Part shown: positions 26,101 to 34,021 of the stretch, piece after piece
Position numbering within the stretch: the first letter of the stretch is position 1
How the letters are laid out: each line of letters opens with the position of its first letter
NCBI GenBank assembly: GCA_035762175.1
Contig: DASTPP010000438.1
Coordinates: 29,698 to 93,697, forward strand
Length of the DNA stretch: 64,000 nt
Direction of reading: 5' to 3'
Source of the DNA: DASTPP01 sp035762175
Lineage (GTDB): Bacteria; Myxococcota_A; Polyangia; Polyangiales; Polyangiaceae
Position numbers and translations under genes: made by a program
The notes under the pieces: model-generated
Seen by the model: only the letters and a program-made list of their open reading frames with translations
Databases searched by the model: none
What the model was told of the DNA's origin: nothing

Positions 26101-27079
26101 GGCCCCGGCGGCCGGGCCCGAGACGCTCGAGCGCTCGCTCTCGCCCGCGGGCAAGCTCGCGCTCGCCGAGATCAAGGGCGAAAAGGGCTCGTACGCCCGC
26201 CTGGTGGGCGAGTGGGCCGCCGCGCTCGACCTGCCCGACTACCAGCGGCGCGTCTTCGCCGGCCCGGTCGCCGCGCTCTCGCGCCTCGGCGGCGACGAGA
26301 TCGGGCGCGAGCTCGACCGCGCCTTCCGGGCCGAGATGCTGCCCGACCTGCGCCGCCTCGCCGACCGCTTCCCCTTCCGCGCCGACGCCAAAGAAGACGC
26401 CTCCGCGGCCGACGTCGAGGCCGTCTTCCACCCGCAGAAGGGACGCTTCTTCGACGCCTTCCGCCGCCACTTCGAGCCGCTCTACGACTTCGGCGACGGC
26501 GGCCCCTTCGCCGTCAAGCGCGCCGCCAGCGGCAAGGTCAAGCTGCCCCCGCACCTGACCGAGACCGTCAACGCCGCCGCCGCCCTCGCCGCCCGCCTCT
26601 GGGACGACAAGGGCGCCCCGGTGCCCACGCCCGTGCGCGTCTCGGCGCTGCCCTTCGAGCGCGGCCGCGACCCGAAGCTCGCCCCCTCGCTCGCGCACCT
26701 GAGCGCGGGCGCCGCCACGCTCGTCTACTTCAACCAGAAGCCCGCTCCCGTCACCCTCCGCCTCGAGTGGAACGCCGAGTACGCCTCGCAGGCCGGCCTC
26801 GAGCTCACCGACGTCGCGACCGGCGAGCGCAGCTTCGCCGACCCCTTCGCCGCCGAGAAATCCCCCTGGAGCTTCTTCCGCCTGCTGCGCCAGGCCAAGG
26901 CCGAGCCCTCGCGGCTCGAGCCCGGCGCCCAGACGTACACCTTCCGCTTCAAGATCGGCGACGCCGGCAGCGAGCTGCCCGTGCGCTTCGTCGTGTTCGA
27001 CGATCCGACGTCCGCCTTCGCCATCGGCAACCTGGTGCGCTCGAAGGTCACGGCCGCGCCCAAGCGGGCCGGCAGGTGA
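23138..27079 (+). CDS. tssM: TssM/IcmF T6SS inner-membrane complex protein
   Basis: The protein is 1313 residues. A low-complexity Gly-Ser-Ala segment (residues ~40-90) precedes the first membrane span (~105-128). Next comes a cytoplasmic NTPase-like domain with an intact Walker A, GAAAGGKT, at ~185-192, and a further span near ~430-450 (LALAAALAAAAVAYLGLAY). The large periplasmic part ends with the TssM beta domain (TLVYFNQKPAPVTLRLEW, WSFFRLLRQAK, ETYTFRF-like QTYTFRFKIG). Only two spans are obvious where three are typical. TssM links TssL to the TssJ lipoprotein, and a TssJ-like gene follows six bases after its stop. Confidence 0.93.
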   Translation: MNPAAKPIATVLLAQAPGSVAPSPPGAGPLAAAAGSALKGLPALKGASSAVAGVGSAASAAGSAAAAAGSAAAGAGSAAAAAGSAAGSFASEVERAAQGVPWSSVLVWLVPIGLAAALAALGWWWWRRRKRPAAAAAPASASAQALPSDLLLKAWRRFVADLPPAYRRSLVNFEHFVVLGAAAGGKTRLVDAYTDWRRQSKQLAVSRPHDPDLPVYVASGAIVVELPARFLGEVGVRGRRALERLFRSVYRQRAPTVVVALDAAWLRASAPGAIVELAESVRARVNLIASARRRPVEVRVALTRLDAAEGYAEFARFCREQGLTTQLPFASGEGAKAPAEQAAAWLASLREQLPRALVHLPSADYLRAVAFVRRAPELGPPLGAFLGALFAPEALSNAPRPGAVYLTSDPPGRSNPFEPAAERGAAVDPRRPHLALAAALAAAAVAYLGLAYAEQRARYDRAEQAFAGYNPAAAGGDDEARRRGAVVAFLRREGGFFGQLHYFSAARAAMRKAFAERVRDRFLEPRLQKVARQGAATAEAPAMPVRRSAYYLALIHSDKTDPLGLLSVPGRLELAAAMTELPEAFVRDYVESVDERRTEPVAFELGRGEEGPADEGPALLRFLDEFKEALERPEGVTFAHLRGMRARAEKLGALLRRAEHDRETEALLGSAGPAVGAPARSGAAGATPAPTAAGLLGLEPSYEPKFLEYLRFVREYRVDEQARELSELLSVVLARREAIARGASSIEALVEGLEGLVEAEGPAGHVASFSVAGRAYVLDVDRWREALRSVDAREQIDDFLESAGSAIFFRAEAPAAARAPKAGAAKARPALAPRYTRQAYDEHVRRPVLRLDEVLGKTGLSDAQKQPLSAFVRDAVRDYAAAYAAQSRALVHGFAADAGSVEGLRALLAQMVKPEGSAFDDLLKSVDENTRLGCESTMLEPACDAMAEFAGWHAVVGVEGGAPEVVKYRAILAQLLADLGPAEGGAAAAPAAGPETLERSLSPAGKLALAEIKGEKGSYARLVGEWAAALDLPDYQRRVFAGPVAALSRLGGDEIGRELDRAFRAEMLPDLRRLADRFPFRADAKEDASAADVEAVFHPQKGRFFDAFRRHFEPLYDFGDGGPFAVKRAASGKVKLPPHLTETVNAAAALAARLWDDKGAPVPTPVRVSALPFERGRDPKLAPSLAHLSAGAATLVYFNQKPAPVTLRLEWNAEYASQAGLELTDVATGERSFADPFAAEKSPWSFFRLLRQAKAEPSRLEPGAQTYTFRFKIGDAGSELPVRFVVFDDPTSAFAIGNLVRSKVTAAPKRAGR

Positions 27080-27085
27080 GGCCCC

Positions 27086-27619
27086 TTGTCGCCCCCGGCC
27101 CCCGCCCGCGCTCCGGCCCTCGCCCGCGCCTTCGCCTTCGTGCTCGCCCGCACGCTGGCCTTCGCCCTCGCCCGCGCGTTCGCCCGCACCCCAGCGCTCG
27201 CCCTCGCCCTCGGCGCGGCCTCGTCGGCCTGCTCGTCGTCGTCGTCCCCGGCGCCGCGCGCGCCCGCGGCGGCGACGGCCGTCTTGCACGTGCGCTCGAC
27301 GCCCCAGACCAACGGCGGCCGAACGCTCTACGTGATGGTGCGCGAGGCCGACGCCAAGTCGATCACCCTCGGCTACGACGACGCCGCGGCGAAGCTCTTC
27401 GCCGACCCGCCCGACCCGGCCGTGCTCGCGAGCCGGCCGATCTTCCCCGGCGCGGCGGCCGAGCTGCCGCTCGAGGGCGAGGGCAAGAAAGATCTCGTCG
27501 TCTACTTCTTCTTCACCGAGCCGGGCCCGCGCTGGCGCCTGCCGCTGCGCCGGCCGCTGCCCAAGGCGGTCTACGTCGATCTCGGCGCGCTGCAGATCGA
27601 GAAGGTCGAGCGCCGCTGA
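27086..27619 (+). CDS. tssJ: TssJ-like outer-membrane lipoprotein
   Basis: The protein is 177 residues with a TTG start six bases after the tssM stop. A long Ala/Arg leader ends in a lipobox, AASSAC. The mature domain (~120 residues) shows the TssJ transthyretin-like pattern: LHVRSTPQTNGG, LYVMVREADAKS, FADPP, an acidic DLVVYFFFTEPGPRWRL that matches the family's hydrophobic strand ending in WR, and VDLGALQIEKV. Similarity is distant, but lipobox, size and place after tssM agree. It would anchor the membrane complex in the outer membrane. Confidence 0.75.
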   Translation: MSPPAPARAPALARAFAFVLARTLAFALARAFARTPALALALGAASSACSSSSSPAPRAPAAATAVLHVRSTPQTNGGRTLYVMVREADAKSITLGYDDAAAKLFADPPDPAVLASRPIFPGAAAELPLEGEGKKDLVVYFFFTEPGPRWRLPLRRPLPKAVYVDLGALQIEKVERR

Positions 27620-27707
27620 GCGCGCGCCGGCCGGGCCCTGTCGGGCGAAGGCGGGCCGGGCGCGGCGGCCGGGGCGCGACCGCCCGGCGACGGCGGGGGG
27701 CGGCCCC

Positions 27708-29408
27708 GTGAGCGCCGTCGCCCGCGCGCCGGGCCCCCCGCCGATCGATCTCGGCGCGGCGGCCGACCGGCTGCGCGAGGGGCGCGCGGGCGACGCCTGG
27801 CTCGGCTCGTGGCTGCCGGCCTCGGGCGCCGACCCCGAGGCCTTCGGCGAGGCGACGCTCGCGCTGCTCGGCGAGCGCCGCGGCGCGGTCTTCAAGAGCC
27901 GCCCGGCCGACGGCTGTGACCTCTACCACGATCTGGTCGCCGCCCACCTCGGCCGGCGCCGCCGGGCGCTCGCCGGGCGCGAGGGCGGGGCCTGGGTGGG
28001 CGTCTCGTACGAGGCGCTGCACGCCCGCTCGAACGCGCTCGGCGCCGCCTGGGCCGAGGCGGGCGTGAAGGCGGGCGAGTCGGTCGCGCTGGTCATCGCG
28101 CCGGGGCTCGAGTTCGCGGTGGCCTGGCTGACCGCCCTGCGCATGGGGCTCGTGCCCTCGTTCGTGCCGCCCTTCGGGCCCGGCTTCGTGCAGAAGACGC
28201 TCGCGCGCGTCGGGGCCGACCGGGTGGCGACCTCGGGACGGCGCGGGGTGCCGGCGGCGGTCGCCGCGGGGGCGCTGCCGGCCGCGGCGGGGTCGCGCTC
28301 GGGCGAGCCCTTCGGCTCGTTCTTCTACCCCGCGGGCGCGCCCGCCGCGCGCCTCGTCACGCCCTTCGGGCCCGATGCCCCCGTCGCCGTCGACCTGCCC
28401 GCCGAGGTGCTGCTCGGGGGCGCCGCCCGCGACGCGGCCTTCGTCTACGGCCTCGCCCCGCACGACGTGCTGGCCGCGCCGGGCCTCGACCCCCTGCAGC
28501 ACGGGCCCGCCCTGCTCTCGGCCGCGCTCGCCGCGGGCGCCTCGTACGCCGAGCTGTCCGACGGCGATCTCGAGGCCGAGCCCGAGCTCATTCGCCGCCT
28601 CGGCGTCTCGGTGCTCGGGCTCGGGCGGCGCGCCCGCGACGCGCTCGCCGGGCGCGGGGGCCCGCCCGAGGGGGTGCGCGCGTGGTTCCGCAGCGTGAGC
28701 GAGACCATCGACGCCGAGGCCTGGGACACCTTCTACCGCGCGCTGCCCGAGGCGCGGCGGCTCAACTTCGGCGTCCTCGCCAACGCCGCCTCGGGCGGCG
28801 CTTGCCTCTTCTCGCCCCCCTCGCGGGACGCGCCCGGCCTACGCATCTGGCCGGCGCCCGGGCTCGCCTACCGCCTCGAGGCGCCGGCCGCCGAGGGGCT
28901 CGAGGCGCTCGACGACGCGGGCGTCTTCTGTGTGCTGCGCGGCGGCGAGATTGACGGCTCGTTCGCGCGCGCCGTCATCGGGCGCGTGGGCGAGGGCTAC
29001 ACCTACGCCGGCTCGCTCGACCTCGGGCCGGACGCCCAGCGCCACCCGGCCGCCGACGTCGAAGACGCGGCGCGGCGCGTGCCCGGCGTGCGCTATGCCG
29101 CCTCGTTCGAGGCGCCCGGGCGCCGCCTGAACGAGGCGAAGACCGTGCTGCTCGCCTTCGTCGAAGACGGGGGCCCCGCGCCCCCGCCCGACCCAGGACA
29201 CGTCGCCGCCGCCGTCGTCGCCGAGCTCGGCGAGCGCTTCGCCCCCGACCGCGTCGAGATCTTCGCCCTGCGGCCGCGGCTGCAAAAAGGCGAGCTCGAT
29301 CGCGCCTGGTGCCGCGCGCAGTACCTGAGCGGCTCGCTCTCGCGCAAGGCGCGCTCGCGCCCCTTCGTGCTGCTCGGCCGGCTCGGCTACCTCTTCGACC
29401 CCGGCTGA
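27708..29408 (+). CDS. Degenerate ANL-superfamily (AMP-binding enzyme-like) protein embedded in the T6SS operon
   Basis: The protein is 566 residues. The N-terminal half has the acyl-adenylate synthetase core pattern (SYEALHARSNALGAAWAEAG, KAGESVALVIAPGLEFAVAW, ALRMGLVPSFVPP). The C-terminus has the small-lid pattern (PGVRYAASFE, KTVLLAFVEDGG, RVEIFALRPRLQKGELDR). The glycine/serine-rich ATP loop (TSGTTGxPK) that should precede the PHDVLAAPGLDPLQHG segment cannot be found, so catalysis is doubtful. It sits between tssJ and the PAAR-like gene on the same strand. It could be a T6SS-specific accessory or an acyl-modifying enzyme; its role is unknown. Confidence 0.78.
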   Translation: MSAVARAPGPPPIDLGAAADRLREGRAGDAWLGSWLPASGADPEAFGEATLALLGERRGAVFKSRPADGCDLYHDLVAAHLGRRRRALAGREGGAWVGVSYEALHARSNALGAAWAEAGVKAGESVALVIAPGLEFAVAWLTALRMGLVPSFVPPFGPGFVQKTLARVGADRVATSGRRGVPAAVAAGALPAAAGSRSGEPFGSFFYPAGAPAARLVTPFGPDAPVAVDLPAEVLLGGAARDAAFVYGLAPHDVLAAPGLDPLQHGPALLSAALAAGASYAELSDGDLEAEPELIRRLGVSVLGLGRRARDALAGRGGPPEGVRAWFRSVSETIDAEAWDTFYRALPEARRLNFGVLANAASGGACLFSPPSRDAPGLRIWPAPGLAYRLEAPAAEGLEALDDAGVFCVLRGGEIDGSFARAVIGRVGEGYTYAGSLDLGPDAQRHPAADVEDAARRVPGVRYAASFEAPGRRLNEAKTVLLAFVEDGGPAPPPDPGHVAAAVVAELGERFAPDRVEIFALRPRLQKGELDRAWCRAQYLSGSLSRKARSRPFVLLGRLGYLFDPG

Positions 29409-29489
29409 GCCCCGGCCGCTGCGCGGCGCCCTACTTTGCCGGCGGGGCGGCGGAGGGGTAGAGTCGAGCCTTCGCCAGAGAGGTAGCCC

Positions 29490-29876
29490 ATGGGCTTGCT
29501 CGTCAGCGCGGGCGCCGTCTTGCAGTGCTCGTTCGGCTCCGCGCCCTCGTCGCTGATGGTCTTGCCGGTGGGCCGCCCGCTCGCGCCCGCCCCCGTCGCC
29601 ACCATCGCCGACACCATACCCTTCGTGAACGTCTTGCCCTTCGCGACCTGCTCGAGCCTCGCCAACCCCGCCGTCGCCGCCGCCACGGCGGCGGCCCTCG
29701 GCGCGCTCACCCCCATGCCCTGCACGCCGGTGCCGGCCGGGCCCTGGGTGCCGGGCGTGCCCACGGTGCTGGTCGGCAACGTGCCGGCGATTGATCAGAC
29801 CTGCAAGCTGCTCTGCGCCTTCGGGGGCGTCATTCAGGTGCTCAGCCCGGGCCAGGCCGTGGCCACGGGGGGCTGA
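29490..29876 (+). CDS. DUF4280 PAAR-like T6SS tip protein
   Basis: The protein is 128 residues. It matches the DUF4280/PAAR-like family: LVSAGAVLQCSFGSAPS at the start, ATIADTIPFVNVLPFATC, NPAVAAATAAALGALTPMPC, then CAFGGVIQVLSPGQ. The four conserved Cys (in QCSF, FATC, MPC and CKLLC) would hold the conical tip. PAAR-like proteins cap VgrG and often carry effectors; this one is a single domain without toxin extension. It has an AGAGAGG ribosome-binding stretch before the ATG. Confidence 0.88.
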   Translation: MGLLVSAGAVLQCSFGSAPSSLMVLPVGRPLAPAPVATIADTIPFVNVLPFATCSSLANPAVAAATAAALGALTPMPCTPVPAGPWVPGVPTVLVGNVPAIDQTCKLLCAFGGVIQVLSPGQAVATGG

Positions 29877-29886
29877 GGGCGCCCCG

Positions 29887-30828
29887 ATGGCACGCGCCCT
29901 CGAGCCGCTGCGCAGGCCGCTCTCGCCCGGCCCCGAGCTCGACCCGCTCGACCCCCGCCTCGCGGCCGTCGTCGACGCGGCCGAGCGGCGCCAGTTTCGC
30001 GAGGCCGCCGACCGCGCCGAGGCCCTCTTCGCCGAGGGCGTGTACGACGTGCAGGCGGTCTCGATCTACCTCTACCAGGCCTTCGCCGAGGGCGGCCTCG
30101 GCGCGCTCGGCGAGCTCTTCGCCACCGCCGAGGCGCTCGCCGGCGACAACCTCGGCGCCCTCTCGCCCGCCCGCCGCCGCGAAGAGCGCCTCGACCGCCG
30201 CCTCGGCTGGCTCTTCGACACCGTCAACGACGCGCTCGAGTACCACGTGCTCAAGAACACCCCCGACTGGGCCCGCTGGCGCGAGGGGGTCGGCCCCGAC
30301 GCCTTCGCCGAGGCGCTCGCGCGGGGCGAGGCGCTCGGCGGGCGCCTGCGCGCGGGCGGCTTCAAGGCCGGCGAGGCGGGCCTCGGCCGCCTGCTGACCC
30401 GCCTGCAACCCCTCGCCCCCGTGCTCGCGCCGCCCCCCGCGCCCGCCCCCCCGCCGGCCGCGGCCCAGGCCCCCGCCGCCGCCGTCGCCTCACCCGCGGC
30501 CCACGCGACGCTCGAGCCCTCGCGCCACCGCGTCGAGCTCGTCGCGTCCGACAAGTTCGTCGAGCTGCTCTGCAAGCTCAGGGCCTTCGAGGCGCTCGTC
30601 GAGCGCAAGAACTACCAGAAGGCCGCCCTCGTCGGCGACGACCTCCTGCAGACGCTCGACGACTTCGACCCGCGGGCCTACTTCCCCGAGCTCTTCGCCG
30701 GCTTCAGCGCCCTCTTCAGCGAGCACGTCGACCAGCTCGCGCCCCACTGGGGCGACCGCGACACCATCACCTGGAAGGCCCTCGCCCAGTTCTACCGCGT
30801 CGACCTGAAGGGCTTCGTCGGGGGCTAG
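29887..30828 (+). CDS. TssA/IglI-like T6SS protein
   Basis: The protein is 313 residues. The first ~170 residues (LDPRLAAVVDAAERRQFREA, EGVYDVQAVSIYLYQAFAEG, WLFDTVNDALEYHVLKNTPD) resemble the helical IglI family and the ImpA-type N-terminus of TssA. After a Pro/Ala linker, residues ~200-313 form a second helical domain (KFVELLCKLRAFEALVERKN, FPELFAGFSALFSEHVDQLA, WKALAQFYRVDLKGF). It would prime or cap sheath assembly if TssA-like. The family assignment is from remembered patterns and moderate. It starts ten bases after the PAAR-like stop. Confidence 0.75.
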   Translation: MARALEPLRRPLSPGPELDPLDPRLAAVVDAAERRQFREAADRAEALFAEGVYDVQAVSIYLYQAFAEGGLGALGELFATAEALAGDNLGALSPARRREERLDRRLGWLFDTVNDALEYHVLKNTPDWARWREGVGPDAFAEALARGEALGGRLRAGGFKAGEAGLGRLLTRLQPLAPVLAPPPAPAPPPAAAQAPAAAVASPAAHATLEPSRHRVELVASDKFVELLCKLRAFEALVERKNYQKAALVGDDLLQTLDDFDPRAYFPELFAGFSALFSEHVDQLAPHWGDRDTITWKALAQFYRVDLKGFVGG

Positions 30829-30832
30829 CGCC

Positions 30833-31774
30833 GTGGGCGAGGGGCCGGCTCGGTCGGGCGGCGGGGCCGGCGCCCCCGATGACGCCTTCGAGCGCCGCGT
30901 CGAGCGCGAGGCGTCGCGCTTCGACCTGCGGCCGCTGCTCGACCTTTTGCGCGCGCGGGGCTACCGCGAAATTCTCTTTCAGAGCGCCACCTCGGCCCGC
31001 TCGTCGCCCTCGATCGTCGAGAGCGTGCGCTTCGAGCGCTCGCCCCGCCCGCTCGTGCGCGTCGCGCTGAACCTCGGCCTGCTCGCCGACGGCACCCTCT
31101 TGCCGAGCTACTTCTTTCGCACCGTCGAGGGCTCGCGCGACCCCGAGCGCTTCTACGAGTTTCTCGGCTTCTTCGAGCACCGCCTGATCGACGAGTTCGT
31201 GCGCGCGCTCTACCCCGAGGAGGGGGGCCGGGCGCTGCGCGACTGGGGCGGCGCGCGCCGCTCGCTCTTCAAGATGCACGGCATCGGCTCGCCCGCCACG
31301 CTGCAGTGGCTCGCGCGGCTCTACTTCCCCGAGCTCGGGGTGCGCGTCGGGCGCTGGCCCTTCGCCCGGCTCTCGAGCGCGCACGCCCTGCGCACGGGCC
31401 AGACGCCCCTCGACGGCAGCGGCGTGCTCGGCCGCTCGTACGAGTCGCACGCCGAGGGCCTCGCCCTCGAGCTGGTGGCCGAAGAAGAGACCGACGCCCG
31501 GGGCCGGGGCTGGGCCGGCGTCGTCGTCGGGCGGCTGCGCCAGAAGCTGCTGCCCTTGCTCGCGCCCTTCCGGCTGCCGCTCACGGTGCGCCTGCGGGTG
31601 CTCGTGCACGCGAGCTGGGCCCGCGTCGAGTCGCCCGACGACCCCAAGGGCTACCTGGGCTACGATCGGCTGCGGGCCGACGAAGAGTCGGGGCACACCG
31701 TCGTGCTCTACCGCGGCGTCGCCGGCGAAGAAGGTGGCATGCTCTTCGCCGACGCGGGCGAAGGGGCCGGCTGA
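30833..31774 (+). CDS. tssG: TssG (VasB/ImpH) T6SS baseplate protein
   Basis: The protein is 313 residues with a GTG start four bases after the preceding stop. It shows the TssG pattern: ASRFDLRPLLDLLRARGY near the start, the ESVRFERSPRPLVRVALNLG strand set, LPSYFFRTV, the helix FYEFLGFFEHRLIDEFVRAL, and a C-terminal LPLTVRLRVLVHASWARV segment followed by LGYDRL. TssG dimers hold TssF in the baseplate wedge. TssF itself is encoded in the divergent wing. Confidence 0.85.
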   Translation: MGEGPARSGGGAGAPDDAFERRVEREASRFDLRPLLDLLRARGYREILFQSATSARSSPSIVESVRFERSPRPLVRVALNLGLLADGTLLPSYFFRTVEGSRDPERFYEFLGFFEHRLIDEFVRALYPEEGGRALRDWGGARRSLFKMHGIGSPATLQWLARLYFPELGVRVGRWPFARLSSAHALRTGQTPLDGSGVLGRSYESHAEGLALELVAEEETDARGRGWAGVVVGRLRQKLLPLLAPFRLPLTVRLRVLVHASWARVESPDDPKGYLGYDRLRADEESGHTVVLYRGVAGEEGGMLFADAGEGAG

Positions 31775-31784
31775 GAGACGAGCC

Positions 31785-31790
31785 AAGGAG
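31785..31790 (+). promoter_or_regulatory. Shine-Dalgarno that fixes the tssE start
   Basis: AAGGAG lies six bases before the ATG at 31797. It selects this start over an upstream in-frame ATG at 31734 inside tssG. Confidence 0.75.
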
Positions 31791-31796
31791 GGCGCC

Positions 31797-32177
31797 ATGT
31801 TCTTGCACAAGCACTTCGGCGGCGGCGACGGCGGCGGCGAGCTCGACGACGTCGCCCGCAACCTCGCGCACGTGCTCGGCACCCGCCGGGGCGCCGGCTA
31901 CTTCTTGAAGAGCTTCGGGCTCAGCGACGCCGGCTTTCGCACGCCCGAAGAGAGCGTCACGGCGCTAACGGCCGAGCTGCGCGAGACCATTCGGCTTTAC
32001 GAGCCGCGCGTCGAGCTCGTCGACATCGACGAAGACTACGACGACGACGGCGCGCGCGCCCGCCTGGTCGTCGCCCTGCGCCTGCGCTCGCACGGAGAGC
32101 GCCTGCGCCTCGTCGTCGACCTGTCGTCGCGCTCGTTCGACATCGTCGCCCTGGCGGCCGACGGGGGCCCGGGCTGA
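31797..32177 (+). CDS. tssE: TssE (gp25-like) T6SS baseplate protein
   Basis: The protein is 126 residues, the usual size. It has the gp25/TssE pattern: an N-terminal DVARNLAHVLGTRRGAGYF, LKSFGLSD, the helix ESVTALTAELRETIRLYEPRV with the conserved YEPR motif (gp25 EPR core) and the C-terminal strand pairs RARLVVALRLRSHGERLRL. TssE completes the wedge and nucleates the sheath. The ATG is chosen by a perfect AAGGAG. Confidence 0.92.
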   Translation: MFLHKHFGGGDGGGELDDVARNLAHVLGTRRGAGYFLKSFGLSDAGFRTPEESVTALTAELRETIRLYEPRVELVDIDEDYDDDGARARLVVALRLRSHGERLRLVVDLSSRSFDIVALAADGGPG

Positions 32178-32196
32178 GGCGCCCGGGGGGCCCGCC

Positions 32197-33918
32197 TTGT
32201 ACCTCGACCGCCTGCGCGCCGAGCTCTCGATCGCCGCCGGCGAGGGCGCCCCCGTCGCCGTGCCCTCGCGCCACGTCGAGCGCTTCGACCTGCGCCTCGA
32301 CCCCTGGGGCTTCGAGGCCGAGCTGGCCTTCTGGGTGGTCTGCGAGGCCGACCCGTCCGAAGACACGCTCTTCGACGCCTTCGTCGGCCCCGCCCAGCTC
32401 GAGGCCACGCTCACGCTCGGCCGCTCGTTCGACGAGGTGGGCGAAGACGCCGAAGCGCTCGTGCTGAAGGGCCTCGCCGTCGAGCGCTCGGCCCGCGAGC
32501 TGCCCGCCGGCGACGTCGCGGGCGCCCCCGTGCTCTCGCGGCGCTACCGGCTGCGCTTCGTCGACCGCGCCCGCGCGCTCTGGCCACACCACCGCCCGGA
32601 CTCGCTCTACGTCGACGCCACCTACCGCGATCTCTTCGCCGACAACCTGCCCCGCGGCGTCTCGCTCGCCCACGCCTGGGCGGCCTCGTCGGCCCGGCGC
32701 CCCGTGCTCTCGCTCGGCCTCGGCGCCGCCGACGAGGCCCCCGCGCCCGGGGTCGCGCCCGCGAGCTTCTACGACTTCACCTTCTGGCTGCTCGACCGCG
32801 AGGCCGCCGGGCTCTTTTACGACTACGCGTCGTCGTCCTACCGCGTCGCCGACGAGAAGCCCAACGCCTCGTCGCCGCGCGCGCTCGAGCCCGACGAGGT
32901 CGAGGCGATCGAGATCGCGCTGCCCCGCCTGCGGCGCGCGAAGGTCGTCGTGCTCAACGCCTACGCCGACGCGGCCGAGGCCCGCCGCGAGATCGCCAAC
33001 GCCGTCGCCCTCGAGGGCGTGCGCGCCGACGCCCTCGCCCGCACCCCCGTCGCTTCCGAGTTCGACGCCCGCGTCAAGCGCGAGACCGCCCGCGCCCGCC
33101 AACCCCGCGAAGGCGCCCGCGTCACCCTGCGGCGCACCCCCGCCGCCGCCCTCGCCCCCAACCTCGCCCTCACGCTCGGCGAGGGCTTCAGCGACAAGCT
33201 CTTCGCCCACGGCAAGACCTACCGCATCGTGACCCTACGCCTGCGCGGCGTGCCCCCCGCCGAGGCAGGCCCGGAGGCGCCCGGCAGCGACCTGGCGGGG
33301 CAAGGCGCCGGCGCCGATGCGCCTGGCGGCGACATCGCCGGCCAAGGCGGCGGCACCGAGGCCGACCTCGGGCGGCGCTACGCCCTCGACTACGAGCTCG
33401 ATCTCGAGCTCGCGAGCGACCCGAGCTTTCACGCCCCGCCCTTCGCCCCGCCCCCGTGGCCCTTCTTCGTCGAGGGCAACGTCGTCAGCGAGATCGGCCA
33501 AGACGACGAGCTCACCTACCAGGCCTACCGCGACGAGGCGACCTCGCTCGACTTCTACAAGATCGCGGTGCCCCTCTTCGAGGGCAAGAAGGTCATCGCG
33601 CCCTACGAGCCCACCGCCCTCTCGGGGCAATTTTACTTTCCGCTCTACAAGGGCGAGCGCGTGCTCGTCGCGCTCGACTTCGACCGCGCCTCCGTCGCCG
33701 GCCACCTCGACTGGCGCCCCGGCGCCCGCCTGCCCCTCGAGTCGCAGGGCAACCACCTTTTGCTCGGCAAGAAGGGCACCAGCCAGACCTCGCTGCGCCA
33801 CACCTACGCCGACGGCAAGCCCTCGCTCACCATCGAGCGAACGTCCGACAAAGATCGGCAGACCATCGTCATCTCCGAGGGCACCATCCGCCTCGAGACG
33901 AAAGAAGACGAGGGCTGA
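32197..33918 (+). CDS. vgrG: Second VgrG-like T6SS tip protein
   Basis: The protein is 573 residues with a TTG start. It is collinear with the VgrG at 13275 over ~530 residues (DPWGFEAELAFWVVCEADPS, SFYDFTFWLLDREA, VEGNVVSEIGQDDELTYQAY, FYFPLYKGERVLVALDFDRA, HTYADGKPSLTIERTSDKDR). It ends with QTIVISEGTIRLETKEDEG, where a beta-helix needle would normally begin. An insert at ~350-385 contains two near-identical Gly/Asp-rich units (GSDLAGQGAG, GGDIAGQGGG). As last gene of the structural operon, followed by two convergent candidate effector genes, it is the probable carrier of those effectors. Confidence 0.88.
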   Translation: MYLDRLRAELSIAAGEGAPVAVPSRHVERFDLRLDPWGFEAELAFWVVCEADPSEDTLFDAFVGPAQLEATLTLGRSFDEVGEDAEALVLKGLAVERSARELPAGDVAGAPVLSRRYRLRFVDRARALWPHHRPDSLYVDATYRDLFADNLPRGVSLAHAWAASSARRPVLSLGLGAADEAPAPGVAPASFYDFTFWLLDREAAGLFYDYASSSYRVADEKPNASSPRALEPDEVEAIEIALPRLRRAKVVVLNAYADAAEARREIANAVALEGVRADALARTPVASEFDARVKRETARARQPREGARVTLRRTPAAALAPNLALTLGEGFSDKLFAHGKTYRIVTLRLRGVPPAEAGPEAPGSDLAGQGAGADAPGGDIAGQGGGTEADLGRRYALDYELDLELASDPSFHAPPFAPPPWPFFVEGNVVSEIGQDDELTYQAYRDEATSLDFYKIAVPLFEGKKVIAPYEPTALSGQFYFPLYKGERVLVALDFDRASVAGHLDWRPGARLPLESQGNHLLLGKKGTSQTSLRHTYADGKPSLTIERTSDKDRQTIVISEGTIRLETKEDEG

Positions 33919-34021
33919 GCCCGCCTCGGGCGGAGCGCCCGGCGCTTCGAGCGGCTCGCGGGCCCGCCGCCGCGTCGCACCCGCCTCGGGGCGCAGGGCG
34001 GACCGCCCTCGTCGCGGGCCT

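Noticed and set aside
22199..27895. Minus-strand open frame of about 1900 codons opposite tssK, tssM and tssJ.
   Set aside because: It arises from the high GC at third codon positions of the plus-strand genes, and shows only Arg/Gly/Glu-rich shadow composition.
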